Below are positions 53,105-63,840 of a stretch of DNA of 64,000 nucleotides, piece after piece. Below the pieces are notes generated by a model. The model did not search any database. It was not told the origin of the DNA and saw nothing but the letters and a program-made list of their open reading frames with translations. This stretch comes from Blautia faecis (GTDB lineage Bacteria; Bacillota; Clostridia; Lachnospirales; Lachnospiraceae): positions 59,515 through 123,514 of the forward strand of contig NZ_JAJCIA010000008.1 of NCBI RefSeq assembly GCF_020554845.1. Direction: 5' to 3'. The position numbers and the translations under genes are program-made. How positions within the stretch are numbered: position 1 is the stretch's first letter; each line of letters starts with the position of its first letter.

Positions 53105-56100
53105 TTGTACCAGAAAGTAGACACGAATCTGAATTTCGTAGATCGCGAGAAAAAAGTAGAAGAATTCTGGAAAGAAAACCATATTTTCGAAAAAAGTATG
53201 GAAAACCGTAAAGAAGGCCCGACTTACACATTCTATGACGGACCGCCAACAGCAAACGGCAAGCCGCATATCGGCCATGTGCTGACACGTGTTATCAAGG
53301 ATATGATCCCAAGATACCGTGCAATGAAGGGTTACATGGTTCCGCGTAAGGCTGGATGGGATACCCATGGTCTTCCGGTAGAGCTTGAAGTAGAGAAGAA
53401 GCTTGGTCTGGATGGAAAAGAGCAGATCGAGGAATACGGTATGGAGCCGTTCATCCAGCAGTGTAAAGAGAGTGTCTGGAAATACAAAGGAATGTGGGAG
53501 GATTTCTCCTCAACAGTTGGTTTCTGGGCTGATATGGAGCATCCATATGTAACTTACGAGGACAATTATATTGAGTCCGAGTGGTGGGCACTGAAAGAAA
53601 TCTGGAACAAAGGCCTCTTATACAAAGGCTTCAAGATCGTTCCTTACTGTCCACGCTGCGGAACCCCGCTTTCATCCCAGGAGGTTTCCCAGGGCTATAA
53701 ATTAGTAAAAGAGCGTTCTGCAATCGCACGTTTCAAAGTGGTTGGAGAGGATGCATATTTCCTGGCATGGACCACAACACCGTGGACACTGCCTTCTAAC
53801 GTTGCACTTTGCGTAAATCCGGATGAGACTTACTGTAAAGTAAAAGCAGCAGACGGATACACTTATTATATGGCAGAAGCACTTCTTGACAAAGTACTTG
53901 GCAAGCTTGCAAAGGAAGAAGAGCCTGCATATGAGGTCCTGGAAACCTATAAAGGAAAAGACCTGGAATACAAGGAATATGAGCCACTGTTTAAATGCAC
54001 AGGTGACTATGTAGCATCCAAGGGCAAGAAAGCGCATTATCTCGTATGTGATAACTACGTTACCATGAGTGATGGTACCGGTATCGTTCATATCGCTCCT
54101 GCATTTGGTGAAGACGACAGCCGTGTAGGACGTGAATATGACCTTCCGTTTGTACAGTTTGTAGATGGCAAGGGTGATCTTACTGCTGAGACACCATATG
54201 CCGGTGTATTTGTTAAGAAAGCAGACCCAATGGTACTGGCTGATCTTGAAAAAGAAGGCAAGCTGTTCGATGCTCCGAAATTTGAGCATGATTACCCACA
54301 CTGCTGGCGTTGCGATACACCACTGATCTACTACGCAAGAGAATCCTGGTTTATTAAAATGACAGCTGTTAAAGATGACCTGATCCGCAATAACAACACC
54401 ATTAACTGGATCCCGGAGAGTATCGGTAAAGGACGTTTCGGCGACTGGCTTGAGAACGTTCAGGACTGGGGAATCAGCCGTAACCGTTACTGGGGAACTC
54501 CACTGAATATCTGGGAGTGCAGCTGCGGTCATATGGAATCTGTTGGAAGCCGTCAGGATCTCTATGAGAAAACTGGTGACGAGCGCGCCAAGACAGTAGA
54601 GCTTCACCGCCCATACATTGACGAGCTTACCATGAAGTGTCCGGAGTGCGGCGGCACTATGCACCGTGTACCGGAGGTTATTGACTGCTGGTTCGATTCA
54701 GGAGCAATGCCATTTGCACAGCATCATTATCCATTTGAGAATCAGGAATTGTTCAAACAGCAGTTCCCGGCAAACTTTATTTCTGAGGCTGTTGACCAGA
54801 CAAGAGGATGGTTCTACTCCCTTCTTGCTGAGTCTACTCTTCTGTTTAATCAGGCTCCATATAAGAACGTTATCGTTCTTGGACATGTTCAGGATGAGAA
54901 TGGCCAGAAGATGAGCAAGTCCAAGGGAAATGCAGTTGATCCGTTTGATGCACTTCAGACATACGGTGCAGATGCCATCCGCTGGTACTTCTACATCAAC
55001 AGTGCACCATGGCTGCCGAACCGTTTCCATGGCAAGGCTGTTCAGGAAGGTCAGCGTAAATTCATGGGTACTCTGTGGAATACCTATGCATTCTTTGTAC
55101 TTTATGCAAATATTGATAACTTCGATGCTACCAAATATACACTTGACTATGACAAGCTTCCGGTTATGGACAAATGGCTCCTCAGCAAGCTGAATACACT
55201 TGTAAAGACTGTTGACGAGGATCTGAACGACTATAAGATTCCGGAGACTGCAAGAGCACTTCAGGGCTTTGTAGACGAGATGAGTAACTGGTATGTAAGA
55301 CGCTGCCGTGAGCGTTTCTGGGCAAAAGGCATGGAGCAGGATAAGATCAATGCGTACATGACTCTTTACACAGCACTGGTAACGGTTGCCAAGGCTGCAG
55401 CTCCGATGATCCCGTTCATGACAGAGGATATTTACCAGAATCTTGTAAGATCTCTGGACAAAACAGCTCCTGAGAGTATCCATCTCTGCGACTTCCCGGA
55501 AGTAAAGGAAGAGTGGATCAACAAGGATCTGGAAGAAAACATGGAAGAAGTTCTGGATGTTGTTGTTCTTGGCCGTGCATGCCGTAACACAGCAAACATC
55601 AAGAACCGTCAGCCAATCGGAACCATGTATGTAAAAGCTCCGAAGGTGATGGATAAATATTTCACAGACATTATTGCAGACGAGCTGAATGTAAAGGAAG
55701 TGAAATTTGCAGATGACGTGGAATCCTTCATTTCCTACAGCTTCAAGCCACAGCTTCGTACAGTGGGACCGAAATACGGCAAGCTTCTTGGCGGAATCCG
55801 TGCTGCACTTGCAGAAATCAACGGCAACAAGGCAATGAACGACCTGAAAGCAAACGGTGTACTTGTACTTGATATTGATGGAAACAAGGTTGAGCTTACA
55901 GAGGAAGACCTGCTCATCGAGACTGCACAGACAGAAGGTTATGTAACAGAGTCTGAAGGCGAGACTGCAGTTGTTCTGGATACCAACCTGACACCTGAGC
56001 TGATCGAAGAGGGATTTGTCCGCGAGATCATCAGTAAAGTACAGACCATGCGTAAAGAGGCTGGCTTCGAGGTTATGGATAAGATCCGTGTATCTGTAAA

Positions 56101-56257
56101 AGATAATGACAAGATTATCGAGACCATGAAGGCAAACGAGGCTGAGATCAAATCTGAAGTTCTGGCTGAGGAAGTCGTTTATGGCGAGACAGATGGTTAT
56201 GTAAAAGAGTGGAATATTAATAAAGAGCATGTAACTCTTGGTGTTACAAAGCTTTGA
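53105..56257 (+). CDS. ileS: Isoleucyl-tRNA synthetase
   Basis: This protein of 1050 residues charges tRNA-Ile. The frame is open from 53000 inside the T-box, but the TTG at 53105, preceded by AAAGGAGG with 6 bases spacing, gives the family N-terminus (YQKVDTNLNFVDREKKVEEF). Class I signatures are PHIGH at 54-58 and KMSKS near 602. An editing domain lies between them; zinc-type cysteine pairs occur in CWRCDTPL and CPECGG. The wording GPPTANGKPHIGHVLTR matches the eukaryote-like IleRS2 group, which is often less sensitive to mupirocin (family knowledge, not tested here). Controlled by the T-box. Confidence 0.95.
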   Translation: MYQKVDTNLNFVDREKKVEEFWKENHIFEKSMENRKEGPTYTFYDGPPTANGKPHIGHVLTRVIKDMIPRYRAMKGYMVPRKAGWDTHGLPVELEVEKKLGLDGKEQIEEYGMEPFIQQCKESVWKYKGMWEDFSSTVGFWADMEHPYVTYEDNYIESEWWALKEIWNKGLLYKGFKIVPYCPRCGTPLSSQEVSQGYKLVKERSAIARFKVVGEDAYFLAWTTTPWTLPSNVALCVNPDETYCKVKAADGYTYYMAEALLDKVLGKLAKEEEPAYEVLETYKGKDLEYKEYEPLFKCTGDYVASKGKKAHYLVCDNYVTMSDGTGIVHIAPAFGEDDSRVGREYDLPFVQFVDGKGDLTAETPYAGVFVKKADPMVLADLEKEGKLFDAPKFEHDYPHCWRCDTPLIYYARESWFIKMTAVKDDLIRNNNTINWIPESIGKGRFGDWLENVQDWGISRNRYWGTPLNIWECSCGHMESVGSRQDLYEKTGDERAKTVELHRPYIDELTMKCPECGGTMHRVPEVIDCWFDSGAMPFAQHHYPFENQELFKQQFPANFISEAVDQTRGWFYSLLAESTLLFNQAPYKNVIVLGHVQDENGQKMSKSKGNAVDPFDALQTYGADAIRWYFYINSAPWLPNRFHGKAVQEGQRKFMGTLWNTYAFFVLYANIDNFDATKYTLDYDKLPVMDKWLLSKLNTLVKTVDEDLNDYKIPETARALQGFVDEMSNWYVRRCRERFWAKGMEQDKINAYMTLYTALVTVAKAAAPMIPFMTEDIYQNLVRSLDKTAPESIHLCDFPEVKEEWINKDLEENMEEVLDVVVLGRACRNTANIKNRQPIGTMYVKAPKVMDKYFTDIIADELNVKEVKFADDVESFISYSFKPQLRTVGPKYGKLLGGIRAALAEINGNKAMNDLKANGVLVLDIDGNKVELTEEDLLIETAQTEGYVTESEGETAVVLDTNLTPELIEEGFVREIISKVQTMRKEAGFEVMDKIRVSVKDNDKIIETMKANEAEIKSEVLAEEVVYGETDGYVKEWNINKEHVTLGVTKL

Positions 56258-56282
56258 TTTAACATACAACAGGAGGATCAAA

Positions 56283-58760
56283 ATGATTGACAAACAGTTT
56301 GACAAAGAAACCTTCAAGAAAAGTGTAAAAGACAACGTTAAGTTTCTTTACCGCAGAAAGCTTGAAGAGGCAACTCAGGAGCAGCTTTTCCAGGCAGTAA
56401 GCTACACAGTGAAGGATGTGATCATCGATAACTGGCTTGATACACAGAATGCTTATGAAGAACAGGATCCGAAGATCGTATATTATATGTCCATGGAGTT
56501 TCTTATGGGACGTGCCCTTGGAAACAACCTTTTAAACCTTGGCGCATACGGTGAAGTGAAAGAAGCTCTTGAAGAGCTTGGAATCGACATCAATGCACTT
56601 GAGGATCAGGAGCCGGATCCGGCACTTGGAAACGGCGGTCTGGGAAGACTTGCAGCATGTTTCCTTGATTCCCTTGCAACACTTGGATACAGTGCATATG
56701 GCTGCGGAATCCGTTACCGTTATGGTATGTTCAAACAGGAAATCAGAGACGGATACCAGGTTGAGGTTCCGGATGCATGGCTTGAGGAAGGCTATCCATT
56801 TGAACTTCGTCGTCCGGAGTACGCAAAAGAGGTACACTTCGGCGGATATGTAAGAGTTGAATATGACCAGGCAACCGGTCAGAACAAATTCATCCATGAA
56901 GGATATCAGGCTGTAAAGGCTATTCCATACGATATGCCGATCGTTGGATACGAGAACAATGTAGTAAATACACTTCGTATCTGGGATGCAGCTGCTATCG
57001 AAGAATTTGGATTTGATTCCTTTGACAAAGGTGATTACAAGAAAGCCGTTGAGCAGGAGAACCTTGCGAAGGATATCGTAAACGTTCTTTATCCGAACGA
57101 CAATAAAATGTCTGGTAAAGAGCTTCGTCTGAAACAGCAGTACTTCTTCGTATCTGCAAGTATTCAGGCTGCAATCGAGAAATATAAGAAAACACATAAT
57201 GATATCAAGAAGCTCCACGAGAAAGTCGTATTCCAGATGAACGATACTCATCCGACTATGGCAGTTGCAGAGCTTATGCGTCTTCTTATGGATCAGGAAG
57301 GTCTTGGCTGGGACGATGCCTGGGCTGTAACTACCAAATGTGTTGCTTACACCAACCATACCATTATGGCTGAAGCTCTTGAGAAATGGCCGATCGAGCT
57401 GTTTTCCAGACTTCTTCCACGTGTATATCAGATCATCGAAGAGATCAACCGTCGTTTCATCATTGAAGTACAGAACAGATATCCTGGAAACTATGAGAAA
57501 ATCAAAAAGATGGCAATCATCTATGACGGACAGGTTAAGATGGCTCACCTTGCAATCGTTGCAGGCTTCTCTGTAAATGGTGTTGCAAGACTTCATACAG
57601 AAATCCTGAAGAATCAGGAGTTAAAAGATTTCTATGAGATGATGCCAGAGAAATTTAATAACAAAACCAACGGTATCACTCAGAGACGTTTCCTTCTTCA
57701 CGGAAACCAGAATCTTGCTGCATGGATCACAGACCATATTGGACCAGACTGGATCACAGATCTTTCCCAGATCAGCAAGCTGAAGGTATATGCTGACGAT
57801 GAGAAGGCTCTTCAGGAGTTTATGAACATTAAATTCCAGAACAAACAGCGTCTTGCAAAATATATTCTGGAGCACAATGGTGTTGAAGTTGATCCTCACT
57901 CCATTTTCGATGTACAGGTTAAGAGACTTCATGAGTATAAGAGACAGCTTCTCAATATTCTTCATGTAATCTATCTGTACAACCAGATTAAATTACATCC
58001 GGAGATGGAATTCTATCCAAGAACCTTCATCTTTGGTGCAAAAGCTTCTGCAGCATATGAGCGTGCGAAAAAGATCATCAAACTGATCAACTGCGTAGCA
58101 GATGTTGTAAACAACGATCCATCAATTGGCGGCAAGATCAAAGTTGTATTTATCGAGAACTACAGAGTATCTAATGCTGAGATGATCTTTGCAGCAGCAG
58201 ATGTTTCCGAGCAGATTTCTACTGCAAGTAAAGAGGCTTCCGGTACAGGTAACATGAAGTTCATGCTGAACGGTGCTCCTACACTTGGAACCATGGACGG
58301 TGCAAACGTAGAGATCGTTGAGGAAGTTGGTCAGGAGAACGCATTCATCTTCGGTATGAGCGCTGACCAGATCATTAATTATGAGAACCATGGCGGATAC
58401 GATCCAGACTTTATCTACAACACAGATGCTGAGATCCGTCAGGTACTGATGCAGCTGATCAATGGAACCTTCTCCAGCGATACAGAGCTGTTCAGAGATA
58501 TCTATGATTCTCTTCTGAACACTAAGAACTGCTCCAGAGCAGACCAGTATTTCATTCTCGGAGACTTCAGATCCTATGCTGAGGCTCAGAAGAGAGTGGA
58601 GGCAGCTTACAAGGATGAGAAGAAGTGGGCGAAGATGGCGCTTCTGAACACTGCATGCAGTGGTAAATTCTCCTCTGACAGAACCATCCAGGAGTATGTA
58701 GATGATATCTGGCATCTGGATAAGGTTACTGTAACCAAGAGCGAGGCTGCTGAGAAATAA
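56283..58760 (+). CDS. glgP: Glycogen/starch phosphorylase
   Basis: This 825-residue GT35 enzyme releases glucose 1-phosphate from alpha-glucans. The pyridoxal-phosphate lysine lies in EASGTGNMKFMLNG near residue 659, and the N-terminal half has YMSMEFLMGRALGNN and GNGGLGRLAACFLDS. The ATG at 56283 follows CAGGAGG; the frame is open from 56238. It starts 25 bases after ileS, so read-through from the ileS promoter is possible; a separate promoter is not obvious. A strong terminator follows. Confidence 0.95.
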   Translation: MIDKQFDKETFKKSVKDNVKFLYRRKLEEATQEQLFQAVSYTVKDVIIDNWLDTQNAYEEQDPKIVYYMSMEFLMGRALGNNLLNLGAYGEVKEALEELGIDINALEDQEPDPALGNGGLGRLAACFLDSLATLGYSAYGCGIRYRYGMFKQEIRDGYQVEVPDAWLEEGYPFELRRPEYAKEVHFGGYVRVEYDQATGQNKFIHEGYQAVKAIPYDMPIVGYENNVVNTLRIWDAAAIEEFGFDSFDKGDYKKAVEQENLAKDIVNVLYPNDNKMSGKELRLKQQYFFVSASIQAAIEKYKKTHNDIKKLHEKVVFQMNDTHPTMAVAELMRLLMDQEGLGWDDAWAVTTKCVAYTNHTIMAEALEKWPIELFSRLLPRVYQIIEEINRRFIIEVQNRYPGNYEKIKKMAIIYDGQVKMAHLAIVAGFSVNGVARLHTEILKNQELKDFYEMMPEKFNNKTNGITQRRFLLHGNQNLAAWITDHIGPDWITDLSQISKLKVYADDEKALQEFMNIKFQNKQRLAKYILEHNGVEVDPHSIFDVQVKRLHEYKRQLLNILHVIYLYNQIKLHPEMEFYPRTFIFGAKASAAYERAKKIIKLINCVADVVNNDPSIGGKIKVVFIENYRVSNAEMIFAAADVSEQISTASKEASGTGNMKFMLNGAPTLGTMDGANVEIVEEVGQENAFIFGMSADQIINYENHGGYDPDFIYNTDAEIRQVLMQLINGTFSSDTELFRDIYDSLLNTKNCSRADQYFILGDFRSYAEAQKRVEAAYKDEKKWAKMALLNTACSGKFSSDRTIQEYVDDIWHLDKVTVTKSEAAEK

Positions 58761-58804
58761 ATAAGGGCAAATTTATTTTGCGAAAAAGATTATAAGAAAT
58801 AATA

Positions 58805-58857
58805 AAAGCTGTATCCATGCCAGAACCTGAAAAGGTTGGTGTGGATGCAGCTTTTTT
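58805..58857 (+). terminator. Terminator of glgP
   Basis: AAGCTGTATCCATGCCAGAACC pairs with GGTTGGTGTGGATGCAGCTT around TGAAAA and is followed by TTTT. Stem of about 20 bp with a few mismatches. Confidence 0.9.
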
Positions 58858-58970
58858 CCGCTACAGTAAATATGAATTTTTTTCAGATTGAGTTTACCAT
58901 TCAAGTGTGCCATAATGAATATATACATATCAGTGTGGGAAAAATGCGGATAAGGAGGTCAGAGGCTGTT

Positions 58971-60656
58971 ATGAAACCAATCGTATCCATTGGAAATCAG
59001 GATTTCAGATCCATTCGGGAGAATCATAATTTTTATATTGATAAGACAGCGTTTATCAAAGAATGGTGGGAAAATCAGGATACAGTTACGTTGATCACCC
59101 GCCCCAGACGCTTTGGCAAAACCTTGAACATGAGTATGGTGGAGAATTTTTTCTCAATTCAATCCAAGGCGGAGGAGAATCTTTTTACAGGGCTTGAGAT
59201 TTGGAAAGAAGAGAAGTACTGGGAACTTCACGGCAAATATCCGGTGATTTTTCTTAGTTTCGCTTCTGTGAAAGGCGATACTTATTCCGATGTGCGCGAA
59301 GGAATCGTGCAGACCATCCTGGATCTATACGCGAAGTATGATTATCTGCGCCAGAGTGATGCACTGAATGAGAAGGAAAAGGCCTATTTTGACTATGTGA
59401 ATGGTGAAATGTCCAATACCATTGCAGCTATGGCGCTTCGGAGATTATCTCTTTGTATGAGTCTGTATTATGGGAAAAAAGTGTTGATTCTGCTGGATGA
59501 ATATGATACGCCGCTGCAGGAAGCTTATGTGAAAGGGTACTGGAATGAACTGACCTCTTTTATGAGCAGTCTGTTTAATTATACGTTTAAAACCAATCCA
59601 TATATGGAACGTGGATTGCTAACTGGAATCACACGGGTCAGCAAGGAATCTATTTTTTCCGATCTTAATAATCTGGAAATAGTGACAACCACCTCAAATA
59701 AATACAGCACCTCTTTTGGTTTTACGGAGGAGGAAGTGAGAAATGCCCTGCAGCTGTTTGGACTCCAGGATCAGGCGGATAATGTGAAAAAATGGTACGA
59801 TGGTTTTTGCTTTGGAAATAAGAGTGATATTTACAATCCCTGGTCTATTACGAAATATCTGGATACTGGGAAATTTGACAGCTATTGGGTTAATACCAGC
59901 TCCAATTCGTTGATTGATAAGCTGATTCAAGGCGGTACTTCAGATATCAAAATTGCTATGGAAGATTTGCTGGAGGGAAAGACCATAGAAACTGCCATTG
60001 ATGAAGAAATCATTTTTGAGCAGCTGGAAAATAACAGTGCGGCTGTGTGGAGTCTGTTGCTGGCCTGTGGATATTTGAAGGTAAATAAAGCTTCAAAAGA
60101 TGGCGCTGGTGGAAACTATATTCTTTCTCTGACTAATTTTGAAGTACAGAACATGTTTCGCCGCATGATTCAGGGATGGTTTGGTAATGTGTCCGTAAGG
60201 TACAACGATTTTATTAAAGCATTATTGTCAGATGACCTGGATTACATGAATCAGTATATGAATCAGGTTGCGATGCAGACTTTCAGCTTTTTTGATACTG
60301 GAAAAAAGGCAGAAGAGCAGGAGGAACCGGAGCGGTTTTACCATGGTTTTGTACTGGGGCTGATGGTTGACCTTGCAGATAAATACAGAATTACCTCTAA
60401 CCGGGAAAGCGGTCTGGGACGGTACGATATTATGATGGAGCCCCTGGAGAAAAATAAAAGAGCATATGTAATAGAATTTAAAGTGCATAAAGCAAAGCGT
60501 GAAAAGGATTTGGAGGAAACCGCACAGAATGCTTTGCAGCAGATTGCGGAAAGAAATTATGATGCGGAGCTTATGGCACGGGGAATTCGAAAAGAAAATA
60601 TCAGACATTTGGGATTTGCATTTTGGGGAAAGAAAGTGCTGATTGAGCAGGAATAA
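58971..60656 (+). CDS. AAA-ATPase-like / PD-(D/E)XK nuclease domain protein (DUF1703)
   Basis: This protein of 561 residues starts at the ATG at 58971; AAGGAGG is 12 bases upstream, and an in-frame ATG at 58944 is an alternative. The N-terminal AAA-ATPase_like domain has IDKTAFIKEWWEN, Walker-A-like LITRPRRFGKTLNMS and Walker-B-like VLILLDEYDTPLQEA. The C-terminal DUF1703 part has GRYDIMMEPLEKNKRAYVIE followed by FKVHK, a nuclease-like D...ExK arrangement. The family is often multicopy in gut Firmicutes and Bacteroidetes; its role is not established. It follows the glgP terminator and ends near a convergent terminator. Confidence 0.85.
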   Translation: MKPIVSIGNQDFRSIRENHNFYIDKTAFIKEWWENQDTVTLITRPRRFGKTLNMSMVENFFSIQSKAEENLFTGLEIWKEEKYWELHGKYPVIFLSFASVKGDTYSDVREGIVQTILDLYAKYDYLRQSDALNEKEKAYFDYVNGEMSNTIAAMALRRLSLCMSLYYGKKVLILLDEYDTPLQEAYVKGYWNELTSFMSSLFNYTFKTNPYMERGLLTGITRVSKESIFSDLNNLEIVTTTSNKYSTSFGFTEEEVRNALQLFGLQDQADNVKKWYDGFCFGNKSDIYNPWSITKYLDTGKFDSYWVNTSSNSLIDKLIQGGTSDIKIAMEDLLEGKTIETAIDEEIIFEQLENNSAAVWSLLLACGYLKVNKASKDGAGGNYILSLTNFEVQNMFRRMIQGWFGNVSVRYNDFIKALLSDDLDYMNQYMNQVAMQTFSFFDTGKKAEEQEEPERFYHGFVLGLMVDLADKYRITSNRESGLGRYDIMMEPLEKNKRAYVIEFKVHKAKREKDLEETAQNALQQIAERNYDAELMARGIRKENIRHLGFAFWGKKVLIEQE

Positions 60657-60662
60657 ATCAGG

Positions 60663-60699
60663 AACGGGCAGCAGCTCTTAGTTGAGTTGCCTGCCCGTT
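60663..60699. terminator. Terminator between convergent genes
   Basis: AACGGGCAGCAGCTC pairs with GAGTTGCCTGCCCGTT around TTAGTT, with one bulge. It separates the AAA/DUF1703 gene and the deacetylase gene. Confidence 0.75.
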
Positions 60700-60710
60700 G
60701 GTGTTATACA

Positions 60711-61472
60711 TTATTTTTCTATTGCTATTTCCTGCCAGTACTCATAGGCCAGCATATGATACATTTTCCTTACGGTAGTCCGCTGACTGGTGTAGAGTTT
60801 GGCTAGTTTGCGCTTCTGGATGTAGAGGTCTTTCGGCATTTCTTCAAGGTCGTAGGGAACCTTATCATTTACATAATACTTTCCAAAAGAATAGAAATCA
60901 GCATTGCAGTCTGTCTCTTTATAGGCTTTTTTTACAAGCTGGTGAGTCATCTGGTGGTGGTGATGGCCGTACTCGCCGTCTGCGTTGTGAGTGGCAACCT
61001 GTTTCCAGTCTTTGTAGTTCAGGACTGTGGCAATATCTGCTTCCATATCTTTTTTCCAGTAGTTCCAGCTGCTGCGATCTTTTCCGATTTTGTCAGGGTA
61101 GGAAAGAATCAGATATTTGTCCCCGGTAGCTTTCATTACGGATTTAAATTCTGCGCTTCGAACCGGATCATTTCCACGGGTCATACATACTACCAGATAC
61201 TTCTCCTCAATCAAATGCCGTCCTCCCCAGAGCAGATCATCATCTGGGTGTGCCACAAACATCACCTTGTCGTAACCATCCAGATCAAGGGCGTCCAGAT
61301 CGGCAGTAGTTACATGGGGCAGATTCAGGTAAGGATAAAAAAGATAAAGCTTATGTCCGGCAAAGGCAATCGCGCTTAGTATTACAATTGCCGCCAGTAA
61401 CTGTTTCCAGTGCCGCACTGACCAGGAAAAAAGATCGACAGTGCTGGAACTGGCAGAAAAAATATTTTTCAT
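60711..61472 (-). CDS. Membrane-anchored PIG-L family deacetylase
   Basis: This 253-residue protein starts at the ATG at 61472 after GGAG. One transmembrane segment (about 22-47) anchors it. The catalytic domain begins VMFVAHPDDDLLWGG (metal-binding HPDD at 75-78) and has the second metal site in ADGEYGHHHHQMTH. It should remove acetyl groups from N-acetylated sugars, possibly of a wall or envelope glycan, on the outside of the membrane if the N-terminus is inside. An alternative start at 61541 lacks a site. Confidence 0.85.
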   Translation of the reverse strand: MKNIFSASSSTVDLFSWSVRHWKQLLAAIVILSAIAFAGHKLYLFYPYLNLPHVTTADLDALDLDGYDKVMFVAHPDDDLLWGGRHLIEEKYLVVCMTRGNDPVRSAEFKSVMKATGDKYLILSYPDKIGKDRSSWNYWKKDMEADIATVLNYKDWKQVATHNADGEYGHHHHQMTHQLVKKAYKETDCNADFYSFGKYYVNDKVPYDLEEMPKDLYIQKRKLAKLYTSQRTTVRKMYHMLAYEYWQEIAIEK

Positions 61473-61607
61473 ATTAGGTACTCCATTTCTGAGTTTATTT
61501 GTATAGACGAAATCGAAAATGAAATTGATTATTTGTAACAATTATACTATATTTGAGATAAGTTACAAGCTAAGATATAATACCATAAAAAACAATGGAG
61601 GATGAAT

Positions 61608-63644
61608 ATGAAAGAACTTCTTTACGGAGCAGCATATTATGATGAGTATATGCCGTATGATCGCCTGGATAAAGATGTGGAAATGATGAAAAAAGCGGGA
61701 ATCAATACCGTTCGAATTGCCGAGTCTACCTGGAGCACCTGCGAGCCGCAGCCAGGAGTATTTGATTTTTCCCATGTGGAAAGAGTAATGGATGCCATGG
61801 AAGAGGCAGGAATCAATGTGATTATCGGTACACCTACCTATGCTGTGCCTACCTGGATGGTGAAGGCACATCCGGATGTACTGGCTGAAACAGTAAGAGG
61901 AAGAGGCATTTACGGCGCCCGTCAGATCATGGACATTACCCATCCGGTGTACCTTTTCTATGCGGAGCGTGTAATCCGAGAACTGATGAAGCTCACAGCA
62001 CATAGAAAGTGCGTCATCGGTTTCCAGCTGGATAATGAGACGAAATATTACGGAACTGCTGGAAAAAACGTGCAGGAGCAGTTTGTGAAATATATTCGTG
62101 AAAAATTCCATGATGATCTGGATGCCCTGAATTACGAATTTGGCCTGGATTACTGGAGCAATCGAATCAACGCCTGGGAGGATTTTCCAGATGTGCGCGG
62201 AACCATCAACGGAAGCCTTGGCGCAGAATTTGAGAAATTCCAGAGAACTCTGGTGGACAAATTCCTCGGCTGGCAGGCTGATATTGTAAATGAATATAGA
62301 AGAGAAGACCAGTTTGTAACCCATAATCTGGATTTTGAGTGGCGTGGATATTCCTATGGCATTCAGCCTTATGTAAACCATCTGCATGCGTCCCAGTGCC
62401 TGACAATTGCAGGAACCGATATTTACCATCCTACACAGGACGACCTCACTGGCGTAGAAATTGCATTCGGCGGAGATCTGATCCGCTCCCTGAAACAGGA
62501 TAACTATCTGGTAATTGAAACCGAAGCACAGGGATTTCCTGGATGGACACCATATAAAGGACAGCTGAGATTACAGGCATACAGTCACCTGGCATCGGGA
62601 GCGAATAGTGTGATGTACTGGCACTGGCATTCCATTCACAATGCCTGTGAAACCTACTGGAAGGGAATTCTTAGTCATGATTTTCAGGAGAATGCCACTT
62701 ACAGGGAAGCCTGCATAATTGGTAACGAGTTTGCCCGCCTTGGAAAACATCTGGTTAACCTGAAGAAGAAAAATGAAGTGGCAGTACTGGTCAGCAATGA
62801 AGCACTTACTGCTCTGAACTGGTTCCGAATCCAGGAACAGGCACCCGGCGCGGATGCTAAGAGTATCTATTATAATGACGTTATGCGTTGGATGTACGAT
62901 ACTCTGTATCACATGAACATAGAATGCGATTTCATCTGGCCAGAGTCCGAGAATCTGGATCAATATAAAGCAATTATAGTACCAGCCCTTTATGCGGCAC
63001 CTGATGAGCTTCTCATACGGTTAAATCAGTATGTGGAAAATGGCGGAACCCTGATTGCATCCTTTAAAACTGCTTTTGCAAATGAAAATGTGAAGGTAAG
63101 CCATGAGGTGCAGCCGCATATTCTGAGCAACTGCTTCGGAGTCCATTACGATCAGTTCACTTTCCCGAAAAATGTGGGCTTAACAGGGGAAGTTATTCTG
63201 AAAAAAACAGATCAGAAAGGCAATGCACACCCAGCTGCGAATGTATTTATGGAGCTTCTGGTTTCGGAAGGAGCAGAAGTGCTGGCATCTTACGAGCACT
63301 ATAATTGGAAAGATTACGCCGCTATCACCCGAAACCACTACGGAAAAGGCCAGGCCGTATACATCGGCTGCATGACAGACGAGGAAACCCTGAAGTCCGT
63401 TTATAAAGCCGTGCTCCCGGAAGCAGACGTAGAAATCCCAGAATACCACTACCCAATTATTGTGCGAAAAGGTTTGAATGATCTGGGAAAAACTGTTTGT
63501 TATTTCTTGAATTATTCTGGTATGGAACTGGAAATGCCTTATGATTATAAAAATGGCATAGAGCTGTTAGAAAACACCGCCGTAGAAAATGGCACCGCTC
63601 TCCAAATGCCTGCATGGGGTGTGAAAATCGTGGAAGAAGCTTAA
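61608..63644 (+). CDS. GH42 beta-galactosidase, second paralog
   Basis: This protein of 678 residues has a GH42 TIM barrel: ELLYGAAYYDEYMPYDRLDK start, acid/base E144 in FQLDNETKYYG and nucleophile E304 or E306 in LVIETEAQGFPGW. A trimerisation domain (NEVAVLVSNEALTALNWF) and a small beta domain follow. There is no zinc-type cysteine cluster after the acid/base, unlike the paralog at 11146, so they belong to different GH42 subgroups. The ATG at 61602 lies only one base from GGAGG, so the ATG at 61608 is preferred. Cytoplasmic. It stands alone, outside the glycan locus. Confidence 0.9.
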   Translation: MKELLYGAAYYDEYMPYDRLDKDVEMMKKAGINTVRIAESTWSTCEPQPGVFDFSHVERVMDAMEEAGINVIIGTPTYAVPTWMVKAHPDVLAETVRGRGIYGARQIMDITHPVYLFYAERVIRELMKLTAHRKCVIGFQLDNETKYYGTAGKNVQEQFVKYIREKFHDDLDALNYEFGLDYWSNRINAWEDFPDVRGTINGSLGAEFEKFQRTLVDKFLGWQADIVNEYRREDQFVTHNLDFEWRGYSYGIQPYVNHLHASQCLTIAGTDIYHPTQDDLTGVEIAFGGDLIRSLKQDNYLVIETEAQGFPGWTPYKGQLRLQAYSHLASGANSVMYWHWHSIHNACETYWKGILSHDFQENATYREACIIGNEFARLGKHLVNLKKKNEVAVLVSNEALTALNWFRIQEQAPGADAKSIYYNDVMRWMYDTLYHMNIECDFIWPESENLDQYKAIIVPALYAAPDELLIRLNQYVENGGTLIASFKTAFANENVKVSHEVQPHILSNCFGVHYDQFTFPKNVGLTGEVILKKTDQKGNAHPAANVFMELLVSEGAEVLASYEHYNWKDYAAITRNHYGKGQAVYIGCMTDEETLKSVYKAVLPEADVEIPEYHYPIIVRKGLNDLGKTVCYFLNYSGMELEMPYDYKNGIELLENTAVENGTALQMPAWGVKIVEEA

Positions 63645-63655
63645 AAAGAAACCAT

Positions 63656-63703
63656 AAAAAGTCCCGGTAAACGGTGGAAAGACATCGGTTACCGGAACTT
63701 TTT
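63656..63703 (+). terminator. Terminator after second GH42
   Basis: AAAAAGTCCCGGTAA (from 63656) pairs with TTACCGGAACTTTTT (63689-63703). Confidence 0.85.
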
Positions 63704-63840
63704 GTGTTACCAGTATTTGTTTGGAACACCAGTAGCGTGATTTGTTTGGTCCGTGTGTTGGTTTATATGCTGGCGGCTTTCTGCCTGGTCTGATTGTGGT
63801 TGTAAGGAAAGCGGATATAGGTCTAAATAATTTAATGCAC